Shown here in pieces: positions 10,101 through 22,100 of a stretch of 64,000 bases of DNA. Each line of letters starts with the position of its first letter. Position 1 is the stretch's first letter. The notes under the pieces were generated by a model. It worked only from the letters and a program-made list of their open reading frames with translations. It had not been told where the DNA came from and made no database searches. Both the position numbers and the translations under genes were made by a program. This DNA comes from Archilochus colubris (taxonomy: Eukaryota; Chordata; Aves; Apodiformes; Trochilidae). The stretch covers positions 27,637,121 to 27,701,120 of the forward strand of contig CM041085.1 in the NCBI GenBank assembly GCA_023079485.1, in the 5' to 3' direction.

Positions 10101-13100
10101 ATACAAGTTGTAAATACAGGCTCTAATCCTGTAATCAATCTTGAGGAGCCATGAGAAGTACTATAGTTTTTCTGACCTGAAGGGAGGTGATCTGATAAGA
10201 AAGGAGCCCTTCAAGAAAGCTGAAAAATCTATAGCAGTTGGGTCTGGGCTTTATTTGCCTTTGCTTTTCTAATTCACTCTGCCTTTTTCAAACCATTGCA
10301 GATTTTTTTTCCCCCCCCATGCCAGAAAACATGTTATATGTTAATTAAATACCTCCTTTATTTTATGATCCCAGTCATGTATATTTCATGGCTTGCAGAA
10401 CTCCCACTGACTTGAGTATTTTACATGTGAAGAAAGTCTGGAATCCAGCTATAATATATATTTTGCATGTTATGTGACATGCATTTTTTAGCAGAACTGT
10501 CTAAACCTCAATAAAGCAAAGGCAAGTGCTTGGTCAATATTCTATTCTTGTGATTTTACTTTGTTAATTTCACAAATACATCAGTTTCAGGAAAATGCTT
10601 GATTTTTTTTTTTCCCCAACCAAAGACATATCTGAAGCACATCTGGTACTCTCAGTGTGCACCCTGCTCTGTTTTGAAATCTGTTTATTCTTCAGAGTCC
10701 ACCTCACACGGTTCACACTGTCAAGTCGTGTGATGTAGACCTTCCTCCTCTACTCTGCTCTCATCTTTAGCAGAGTCCAGAACTCCAAAACTACTTCAAA
10801 TAATTAAAGTAAAACCTGCTACTTTTTAACAGAACATTTTAGCAAATACACTTAATGTTCTTGCTGCGAAAGGTGTTATCTTATGGCAAAGGGCTGAACT
10901 TTATTCCTTTGACTCAATGTTGAGAAAACTATTTCTGGCTTTTTATTACAAGAAATGGTCTTGACTGCAAGTTGTTTTTTTGTTTGGTTTGGGTTTTCTT
11001 TGGGGGGGGTGTCATTGGGTATTTTTGATGTTTTAAAATCTTAAACATAGGGTAGTAAGAGGGAAAACAGGAGGGTTAAATTTAAGCTAAGACACAGTAA
11101 CTCTGGGGGACCAAGAGGATTAGAGAAATTTTTCCTGTTGTTTCTATGTTCTTTTAGTGATGCCAGTGTACAGAAAGGGCAGACCAAGCTTTAACAAATG
11201 TTCTGCAGTTTAGGTGCCTGTGATTTAGGGATGTGGGCTTTAACACTAAAATCAAGTGAACATCTTGTTTCCCAGCTGTCTCCCTGAGGTAGGTGGTGTG
11301 AGAAGCTGATTCTGTGGTGGGTGAATCTGCTGCAGCTGGGTGCCACAGGTGATCACCTACAGGGACAGGTGCAGTACACAGCTATGGGCTCGTCCACCTA
11401 TGGCATTTTAGCTGGGAACAACGTGGAAATGAAGGATGCACTTTTTTTCTCCCATATTTACTTGGCATTCATAATGCCTTTCCTCTGTCATTTATGTAGA
11501 GAATGAAGAACGTTTCCTTTATTTGCACAATGGGGCATTTTTTTTCCCTTACAAGAGAGGACTTGTTGGGAGAGCAGCACATGAACTTTTGGGCTTGCAG
11601 ATCCCTTATGGCTTGTAAACCACATGAAGTGGCAAACTGGGTCACTGCAGAGGACTCATGGTCAGCAGCTGGGATTACACTAAATGAGTTTCAAATTGTG
11701 ATGCCTCATTATACTGGTAGTCACAGAGGACTGTTAATTTTTAAGGAGGCTACTTTGAAGCTTTGGCTTTTATTCTCAGGAAGATCATTTAAAACTGGAA
11801 TAGAAGTTCGTGGAGAGAAAGAAGCAAATTTAGAAGAAAACTGTAGTGTACTACACAAGGACAGGCTTTAGATTTGACGTGTTTAGCTTAATTTCTCATT
11901 CCCAGTAATTCACAGTAATTAGCCTGCATGCATTGTCTCTTTTTGGTAAGAAAGTATCTCAGTGTGGTTACAAAAGACAGGGTGGTAATAGATGTGTTTG
12001 GTTTTTTATATATGTGTAACTAGCTTCAGAGATATCAACTGTGGAAGGTAAGATTTGAAGGAGAAATCTTTAATAAAGAAAGTGCCTTAATGTTATCAGT
12101 GCTTATATTGCTTGCACAATAAAAAACAAACCAAAAAACAAAAAAATGTTAGTATATATTATTTCCTGGAAGACTTAGTCCTGGTTAACCTATTTCTGTG
12201 GTATCAGTAAAACAATATGTATATATATACCTAATTCTTTTGACATAACTGCTTTCTTTTTTTAGTTGATCTTTAACACAATACTCTTCCCAAACTCTTC
12301 AAGAAAATTGGCAATTGTCATCTTCTATAACAAAACATTGAGGAAATTACCAATATTTTTTTTTTCTACAAGGTTGTCTAGGAACTCTATATGTTCACAA
12401 GGCTCTGACTGCTTGGATTATCTAATCTGTACAGTGATAGCATGCTTTTAATTTTGGTTTGACTGCCTTGTCAGAACTTTCAAGCAAGAGCATTGCTCTG
12501 TAGATCTTATCTGGGGAGTGATAAGAGAGATTCTTGTCTTTCACTGTGTGCCTTGGCTTAGCATGTTGACTTGCTTGAAATAGCCATCTAGAACTGATTT
12601 TTGCTTGTATTAGTCACTGGAGAGCAACAACGCATTTGCAGAGATGGTATATTTTCCATACAGGTTTTAAAATTATACCTTGGGTACAATTTTGCATTTT
12701 CCTTTAGTCTGCTTTTAAAAAACACTATTTTCTTTTCCTTAAGCTACAAAGTGAGCCTGTTTCAGCCTATAGTATTGTGCATGGATGTAAATTGTGTAAG
12801 TTAAAGATTGTCTTCTGCTTACTACTTCAGAACATACCAGAGGTGTATGTGGTGCCAGTGACAATTCCCTGTGGCTGTAGAATTATATGAGCAGAGTGCT
12901 TGGGGTTCACTCCCAACTCTCCTAATAGTTCCTTTTAAGTTAGGCATTAAAATACAAACAGTAAAACTTTGCAACTTCAGAAAGATGGTGTAAAATGGAA
13001 AACCCCAGTGAAAATGCTTGCATACACAAAGTGTTGCTAATATTTTTATTTTACTCACTGTGTTAAACTTAATCTAGAAATACTTGAGAATTTGATATGT

Positions 13101-16100
13101 TTGTTCCTAGTGTCTGTAATTAGGATTTTAACATAGTCACATGATTTCAAAAGTTTCTTTACTGCTTTTTGTTTGCTTGTGTTTATTTTCTGGCAGGTTG
13201 GAAGTGATTTTGGATATTTTCCAAAGGATTTGCTTGAAATAAACCATAATTATTCTAATGAGGAGCTAGAGTTACCAACAGACGTAAGTCTTTTGGTTTT
13301 TTTTCTTAATTGCTGCTTACTGTTTCTTACCTTGGCATTCAGTAAAATCCCTGAGGAGGAAAGCAGGAATACCAGTGTTCCTTAGTTACCTTTGTTAGTA
13401 AGCAGCTACATATGTGCAGAGATGTGTGTATGCATCAGGAGGTGGAACATTTCTGCAGATACATATGTGGATGGGTTTATAAGCATCAGCCCAAAATGAT
13501 GTTATTGATCTTTCTTGGATATTCTGGTTTTCTTTAACAAAATCTGTTTGGATTGAGCCTTAGAAATGCTGCTAACTGGCTTGTTCATAGGCTGTTTGGT
13601 ATATATTCAGAACTTTTTCTTTACCCAAACTCTCAAAGTTTGAAGTAGTATAAGAAAAAAAAAAGCAAGACCTGAAATGCTGTCAGCTCCTTGGTTCAAG
13701 AATTGGTCTTTCATGCTGCAATAGCTAGTAACTCTAGAGTTGCAGAAAGTCTCTTTGTGGATGCAACTTAAGAAATTGCAGTGGCTTGCACTGCTGTTTA
13801 GTTTCCAGAAATTGTGTGCCACACAGCTCCCATCTGGAGGACTTGGTCATTTGAGGAGAGACCAGCTAAAAGAGACTGGGACAAACAAGTGTAGTGATGC
13901 TTGTTTTCTTGTTTTCACTGGCATTCAGTGATACGTTTGTTCTTGATTTGGAATGTATGTGATAAGTATAATGCTGCCAATTCCATTGCTGACTTCCAGT
14001 TTGTTCCTAACTAGAGGGTCTTTTGACAGGGCTAACCCATGAGCTTTTTATTTAGATTTTTAAAGAGTCTTTGGGTAAAACTTTCACTGATTTCAAAGAC
14101 AGTTTTGGTTAAGGACTCAAGGGATTAATTCTGCATAATGAGTATAATTTCCATTGCTGCATTTCTAACTAATGAAATGGATTTGGTTTCATCACTGTAA
14201 TAAAATATTTGACTACATGCTCTATGTCATTTCAGGAAACAGACTTTGTTTGTTTTGATGGTGGAAGGGATGATTTTGATAATTACAACGTGGATGAGCT
14301 TTTGAAGTCATTGCAAGAGACAACAGCAAATGAAGGGGCAACTGAATCAAGTGATCCAGGGACGCAACCAGCTGAAGGAATTGAAAGAGATCAGGATATT
14401 CAATGGGTTGATACAGTAGAGTCCCTTGATGTTGTGAAGTCAGACAATCTTGCACTAAGCACAGAAGACAAGGAAGCTCTCACCATGACTGAGGAAATAG
14501 ACAGTTCTCTTAAAAGAGGAACTGAAAATACTGGGGGAGACTCCAGTGTCAGTAGTTACAAAGAAAACTCTCAGGGAGATCAAATTGCACATGAGCACTT
14601 GAAAGGAACGCTACATGGGAAACTACAAGGGCTAGAAAGTGAAAATACCAAAAACAGTAGTATTCCTCAGGGTGAAACCAGTCAACTTGACAAAGAGAAT
14701 GAAGAAGTTAATGCCTATACACTTTTAAACAGAGAGCTCTCTGTGAACTTAAAAACAAAATTTGGCTCAACTGCTGATGCTGTTGTATCAGATGATGAAG
14801 TGACTCGCCTTGTTACATCTCTGGAAGATGATTTTAATGAAGATTTGAGCACTGGTGCTCATGATGCAGAGGAGGAGCCAGGCTTTGCAGATCAGTCTGA
14901 AGAAATCCCTTTGCTGTCTTTTACAGCAGAGGAAGAAATTACATCCCCAGTAGATTTAGAAAATGACCAAAACATTGAGTCACAAAATCATGGGGATGCA
15001 AAGGGTGCTATAGAGCTAAATAACCAAAGAGACAATGATGAAGAACCTGATCTGGATGCATTAATTCATAAGGATGCCTTCAGTAAAAGCAAGAAGTCAG
15101 GTGACAGTGTAAGTGTGGACAGGTCTGAATCTAAACCAACAAAAGAGAAACTTTTTGATGTGGTGATAATTAATAAAAGAGAAGCACCAGCAGCAACTCA
15201 ACCTGAGGATCTCTCCAAAGAACTCCTTAAGAAGGGACCTGTAGGTACAGGTGATCTGGATTCAAAAGAAAAACCAAACAAAACTGAACAGTTTGAAGAG
15301 CAGCTTACAGGTGATGGAACTGAGCTGAAGAGTACAGCTGTGCCTGATTCTCATGTTTTGCCTAGTCCAGGAGATGATCTTAACTCCAAATCTTTCTCTA
15401 AAAGCAGGCAAGATGTTTTAAAACCACCTGTTGGTGATACCAACAAAAGTCCAGAAAGAGTGCTACATTCTCAAATGGAAATTGAGAAAAATGAGAAAGA
15501 ATTTGAGGATGACTCTTTGGAAGAGGTCTTGGAAACTGATTTAAAGCACAAAAAGTTATGGGAGAAAACAAAGGAGAAAGGAGGAGCTGAGAATAAGCCT
15601 TCTGTTGATGTTTCAGCCAAACCAATGGAAGAGGTAAAAAATGCATCTCAAAGTGACCCAGGAGATACTGACCTCTTGAAAGAGAAACTGGAGCACGGAA
15701 TGCCTGATGTGGAGAAAGAACTTCTAAGACACAGTGAAGATTTAAGACAAACAGAGGAGGCAGATCATGAAAATCAGAAACACAATTCATTTAACCAAGA
15801 ATCTGAAATAAAAAGGGGAAACATGAAAGACACCCCTGCAGGGGAGCAAGGCAGAAGCCACAGAGGAGCTGTTGAGCAACTTACACCATGGGAAAATGAG
15901 ACTGAGTATTCAGATGCAGGTATGAAAGAAGGGCTTTCAAGAAATGTCAGCAAGATGACAGTACATGAAGATAGCATTGAGAAAAGTTCTCCTGAAGAAA
16001 AAGCCAAAAGCATTACACAGAATACTAATACAGAGAATCTTACTCAGCAAGGAACTGCTCCTACTGAGGATGCAGATTCCGACAGAGATCTTGGCACAAA

Positions 16101-19100
16101 TTTATCTAAAGAAAAAGCACTAAGGTTGGAACTTAAATCTGAAGAGCCAGAAACTGAAGATGTTCCTGACCTGAAACAAATAGAGGAAGAGCTATTGGAA
16201 GATGAGAATGCTGCAAGTGCAAAGTTGTCACAAGCAAAGGCTACAAATGTACAGGATGACACACTAAATGTTAAAAGAACAAACCCTGAACTAGATGTAC
16301 TAAGTGAAGGTGTTTTGGGAACTGCAAATCCTACCTACAAAACAGGAGAGGAAACAAGCTCATTTTCTAATGAGGCTAAAAAGATGATCAGCATCCAAGA
16401 TGCAAGCGAGACAGGAAACAAAGACATTGACATACCAGTGAGTGAAGATGCTAAATTGCATGAGATGGAACATGTCATGGGACATCATGAATATTCTTCT
16501 GAAGCTGAGGAACCATCAGCTGTGGAGGAGTATAATTTCCAATTTCCTGATACTGAAGACAACAATTATTTTAACCAAAGGAAAGATCCTCTTCCTGAGG
16601 GCATTTCACAGAAACACTCGAGAGAGGTGCAAAATTTAGAGCATGCAAGCAGTGGCCACCAGCAATCTACACATTTCCCCGGCCCTGCTGACAGCTCCAC
16701 AGCCCCAAATGACACTCTGACAGACTTCAGTGAGTCTGTGAAGCAGCTCACAATAATGAGAAATTTTCTTGATGAAAAGCGTGTGCTTCGACTACAAAAG
16801 TACCTGGGGCATCAAGAGGTGGTTAGGATAGAAGCCATGTTTCATGATATGAAAGTAGAGATGGAGCTTGCTCAGAAGGCGAGCCATAATAATGAAGATA
16901 CAGAGAAAGCCTTAGACCAGATACTTGAGTTTTCAGAATCAAGCATTATGGATGTTGTGGGAAAAGTTCTGGATTCCAGAGTGGGAGAAAATAAGGAGGA
17001 GGTGGTGAAAGAAATGGATTTGTATGATGAGGAGAGTGCACTGATGGATGATATTCAAGAATTAATATATTCTTTAAGGAGTAAATATTCATCTGCTAGT
17101 GAGAGTGTTCCACTTGCATCTGTTCCAGAACAGGAAGATGATCAGCTGCACGTTCAAGGTAGGATGTTAAACCATTTAAGAAATTGATTACATGGAATAA
17201 AACCCTATCCCAGACAACACTAGCCTAGAGGAGGTTTCAGAAAAGGGTGAGGGATCAGAATTGTAAGAGGCTCTGTGGAATCCACTAGTGTTTTGTTTAC
17301 TTTAACACATATTTTTGGCATTGTTATGAGGGGAAAATCTTGGGGACAAATCCTGAGAACAAATGTAAAGCTCAGCTTGTTTGTTTTTATGGGCCAGGTC
17401 CTATCCATGAAACTGGGACACGTGCATGGAAATGGCTAGAAGGAGCCAGTCAGGTTGTCTGTATCACCCCCTCTCAAGAAATAAGGATTCACATACACTA
17501 ATGCTATGAATTTTCTGGAGTTCAGATCAGTCTTTTTTCTGAACTAGCTAGCACCTAATTTTGAGAGATCCAGTGATTATTGCAAAGTTTGGGCACTAAA
17601 TCTACGCACCTAAAATCTCAGTTTTCCCTATCATCTTATTTTTGCCAACATTCACAAAAGGGTGCCTAACTAGAAATGCTGAAAGAAACAGATCTTTTGA
17701 TGAGAACAATCAGTAGAATCTGCTGTAAATTTGCTGATTTTTTTATTTAATGTGCAATATGGTAAGATAGGCTCTTAACCAAGGTTCCTTTTACCAGTAG
17801 TACATGTTAAGGATGTAATTTCTGATAGTTACGAATGATGAAAGTATTTCACCTGGCAAGATTTCATTGCAAGGTCAGTCATTGATACCTTGCATAAATT
17901 CCATATAAACATTTAATCAGATGTTACTGAAATTTGATCGAGAATATACTGGAAGCAGTACACAAGTGTTTAAAGAGTGTCTGTAGACAGCTGTAGGTAA
18001 GAAATACGCAGTAACTTGGTGCTCAATTCATGTCTCCCTGTCTGTCACAAATGATGCAGAAGAACCTGAATATGATGGAGTTTCCATCAGGAACCCAATT
18101 GCCATTGATGAGAGCAGTCAGGAATTTCAGCAGCTTGAAGATGAGAGACCAGAACAGCTTGCTGAGGAGGAGGAAGAGAGGGCTGCTAGTGTTCCATCTG
18201 AACACAAAGAGGCCAATTTCTCAGATAATGGAGAAGCTGAAGAAGGGTACAGTAGTGAAAGAGGACCACTGCTGGAAGATATTTCCTTCGGCTCAGCTGA
18301 TTCAGGACAGAGTGCTAGGGAAGATACTGCTGCAGGTAACTGTTTTGGAATTGGATTGTTTTGTTCTTTTGCTCTTAAAGAGGAGCCTGGTTGAATGTTT
18401 TTTAGGCAAATACCAAGGTTTTTGTTAACATTTTCATTGTTGCTGTTATCTTAATGACTTTGACTTGTGTGACAGTCCTGATAGTGGCAGTGTTGAGCTA
18501 CTACTCATCTCAGAAGAGCTGGTTTTTGCTACATTTTTCCACTATAAAGATAAGGGTTTTCCAGTAAGTGAAGGCATAGCCAGAGCTCTGTGCTTGGGCT
18601 GGTGGACTGTGTCGCTGGATGGCAGTGGACAGAGAGCAGATGTCTCTCAGGATGTCAGGCAGTCTAACCATTAGGCTATAATGCACTCTCCCATCTTGCC
18701 CTTTTTTACCTGTGACTCTGGGTGATACTACTTTCCTGGAAAGATGGAGTGTATCTTCCCTCAGTTCTGTAAGTTCCCAGGCTGCTGGAGTAGAAATGTT
18801 AGGCCTTCTCCCTCTGGAGCAAGTGTGCTGGCTTATGCCAAAGAGGGATCCTATTACCATCATCTTCCACAACTCTGTTTTGGCACAAAACTATCTTTGA
18901 CTCTTATTGGTGCTAAGCTCAGTTTTGCTGTCCTGCATTCATCTCTGACTATGCTTAGTAAATCTGTCTTTACTGAGCCTTTGGACAAAATTCAGTCACA
19001 TGTTGCTTAGTGTTTTTATGCTACTGAGGTACTGTGCCATCCCCATAGCCAAGTCCTTTTTAGCAGCATCTGAGTTCTGAGGAAAACTCTAGGTTGAATG

Positions 19101-22100
19101 TAAACATACCTACTGAATCTTAAGTGGCTGGTGTATTAGTACTTAAGCATTTGGATGTTTAGTTTATTTTAGATCCTTCTTGGTAACATAAGGTTAATGG
19201 TGGTAAAATACTGCCAGGACTCCCTGTGAAGACTGCTAGAAGTGCTGAGAAGAAACAGTGCAGGTGTTTTTAGAACTGCTGGTCACAGCAGCCATTTCAG
19301 GATTTACCAACAGTCTGGGCAGGTGGTTATTTGAATCTGTTAACCTGAATTCATGGCAACAGTGTGAGTTGGAGGCAGGCTTCAGATCAGGGTAGAAGGT
19401 GGTTTAAAGCTTATGCTGTACTCACAGTACTGCTAACTTAAAAAGATGTAGGTTTATGAATTCCGAATTGAAGAGTCTGTGTTCTGTTGCTGACTTGCTG
19501 CTGAAGGAGTTGGATGTGCTTGGTGGAGTGCCTTGGCATCCAGGTCCCTCTCAGCTGTACCTTTTCTAAAAAAGGTGAACTACCTGTGCCTGTGAAATAC
19601 CACTGTGCTTGCTAAGGGCTTTCTTCAGTGCTCTGGCGAACCAGGGAACCTTAACCTGACATCTCCCCTCAGAGGCCGCAGAGAGCGCGGCTCGGAGGGG
19701 GGGAGCAGAAGCGGGCTGCCGCCGTTTCAGCCCGCCTCTGTCAGCAGGCCCCGCTCCCTGAGGTGACTCCTCTCTCCTTCTCCCTCCAGACCCGGCCGAG
19801 GGCGGTGGGCTGCCCTCAGGAAACGGGGCGGAGGCAGAGGCTGCGTCCCGGGGAACCCTCGGTGAAGCCGGTGCGGCTGCGGCTGCCCGGGCGCTCCTGC
19901 TGCGGGTGAGTGGAGGCGGCGGCGGAGGCGGCCGTGGCGCATGCGGGTGTCAGCGCGCGGCAGTGACGCGGTGGGAAGGGGGCGGGGCCGGGGTCAGTGC
20001 GGGCTGACGTGTGCCTGGAGCTGGCTCGCGCCGCCATGGAGCCCCCGGCGCGGCGGCGGCTCCTGCTGCAGGTGCGCGAGGGGAGGGAGGGAGGGGAGGG
20101 AAGGGAGGGGCCTCCCGTAACCCCCCCCGTTACCGGCCGGTGGGAGCCGTTGAGAGCCGTTAACGGCCGGCGGCCGCCACAAGCGGCGAGGGGCTAATCG
20201 GAGCCCCAGGTGACACACGCCTTGTCCCGAGGGAGGGGTGCCAGGGCGGCTGCTGCTCCGCGCCCCCCGGTGGCGGGAGTGTCATCCCTGCCGTACACCC
20301 ACCAGCCCTGTTGGCTTGGGAAAGGGGCTGTTTTTTACCCGTCCCGCGATGTGGGGCAATGTCGCTGGAGCGGAGGCGTCCGCTGGCGGCAGGGATGGCT
20401 GCCTGGCTTCTCGCCGCTGTCCGGCGCTAAAGGAGAGACGGTGCCTGCGAAAGCACTTGCTCACCGCTCGCCCTTTGCAAGAGGAAGGGTTCGCCCCCGT
20501 TTTCGGTCGGTTGCAGCCAGGGAGAAGGCAGCAGTTACAGTGTGGGTTCCACGGTTTATTTTCCAAGTGCCATGTCTGTATCGGCCCTGTAAACTGTACC
20601 AAGTATTTGCACCTTTGTCAGGCAGTTGGTGCTCTCTGGCCTTCAGTGACACGTATGAAGAGACACATGACATACCCCTGTGACCAGGGTGACATCTGGG
20701 AAAAGATCCAAGCCATTTGTGCTGCATTGTTGCAAACATCCAGATATAAAACTGTTGTTTTTCCCAATAATTTTGCATCCTTAAAGCTTTATTTGGAAAC
20801 CGATTAGGTAACTAATAGTGCTGAGTAATGCAGAGCTTATTTTGGTGGAGCTGTTTTCTCAGCAGATTGTTACTGTCAGGTGTCTTCCGGACATGCAGGT
20901 GTCAAGCTGCCTTGTGGTTGTCTTCATTTCCCGTTTTTGGTTTATAGAAAAATGGCAAGAAAGCTCTAGATGGTTCTCTGGTTTTATGAGAGGGATAAAA
21001 GCATTTATCAGGCTACTCGTTTTGCTTGAGTATTTAATGAAAACGTATTCATAGTTGTCACTCTTGTCGGTTTTCAGTTGATTGCTATCTTGCCTGAGGA
21101 AATTCGTCCTGGGCCTGATTTCCATGGACTTCCATGGGAGCCTGTTGTTATCACTGCCTTAGTGGGAATTGCCACACTTGCTATAATTTTCTGGAGAACC
21201 TGCCTTTCAGTGAGTATACTTCAGACTTGTAATCCACCTGATATTGTGTTTATTGTGTGGTCTTTTGTATGGGTAAACTGTTTTGGCATTACTTGAGGTC
21301 AGAGCAATATTTAGTCTTTTGCATTTTTACTTTTTCCGTATAGTGATAATGTGAACTAAATGCCGGGCTTAATAGCTAAAGTAAGCTGTAACATTTTTTT
21401 CAAGCTAAGAAGGGTTTCCTTTAAGCTATTAATAGAAGATTTTTTTTAGTAAGGGGCAGTTTCAAGGGCAAAATAGGGGAGTATGCTGTAAATCAAGAAG
21501 GCCAAGGGAAGGGTCAGCACATCTTTGAAATGAGAAGCCTCCCATGTGCTTGAGCCTGTTGATGACTATCTCCAAAACAAGTAGTTAATCCCCTCCCCTT
21601 GATAATATCCAGCTGCTTGTAGGTGCCACATTTAGAAACCTAAATACCCAATCTTAATTCTCACTGGATAGCTTCCCCACTCTACCCCTCAGTCTGCATT
21701 TGTCCTACTCTTTTGTACATGGTTGATTTTCTGTGCAAGAAGAATACCATCACCAGCTCTCAAGTACAACAGTGTATCTCCCTGGGAATTGACAGATAAA
21801 AATAAAATAGGACAGTTTATTTTACAGCTGTCCAGTTCAGTGATGTTATGCTTGGAAAGTCTGTGGGACACTTTTTGCTTCACAGAAATAAATTGAAACG
21901 AAGTATCTGTAGTAATATTCTTTATTTTTTCCTTAGTTTTAATACTGAATGTAGTAGGTCAGCTTTAGATGCAAAATAGTGTTATTTTACTGGCGTAAAA
22001 AGAAAGCTTCTGAAATTCTTAACTGTTAATTTTGAAATGAGCAACTTAAATGTCACATACATTGCTGTAAAAGGATCACAAATCGGGTGCAAGCATTTTT

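Larger units (their letters stand above)
19660..20560 (+). promoter_or_regulatory. MIA3: Internal CpG island: promoter for TANGO1S
   Basis: This sharply GC/CpG-rich block lies within MIA3. It contains coding exon 6 of the long form and the alternative first exon of the short form. It includes a GCGCATGCGG NRF1-like site near 19,936 and TGACGTGT at 20005-20012. A CpG island in the middle of a gene is strong evidence for an internal promoter. Confidence 0.7.

Noticed and set aside
14209..14235. ATG at 14209 as start of a 992-residue protein
   Set aside because: It lies in the intron before exon 4; TTTCAG at 14230-14235 is the acceptor and the [10 protein letters not shown] homology starts at 14236.
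15398..16262. Antisense ORFs inside MIA3 exon 4
   Set aside because: They are shadows of the Glu/Ser/Lys-rich coding frame on the opposite strand.
18574..18680. tRNA gene in MIA3 intron 5
   Set aside because: Only an A-box-like motif is seen; there is no B box, acceptor stem or anticodon arm that folds.
20210..20807. Two long plus-strand ORFs (157 and 189 residues) after the TANGO1S exon
   Set aside because: They overlap in different frames in CpG-rich intron sequence, with no homology or splice support.
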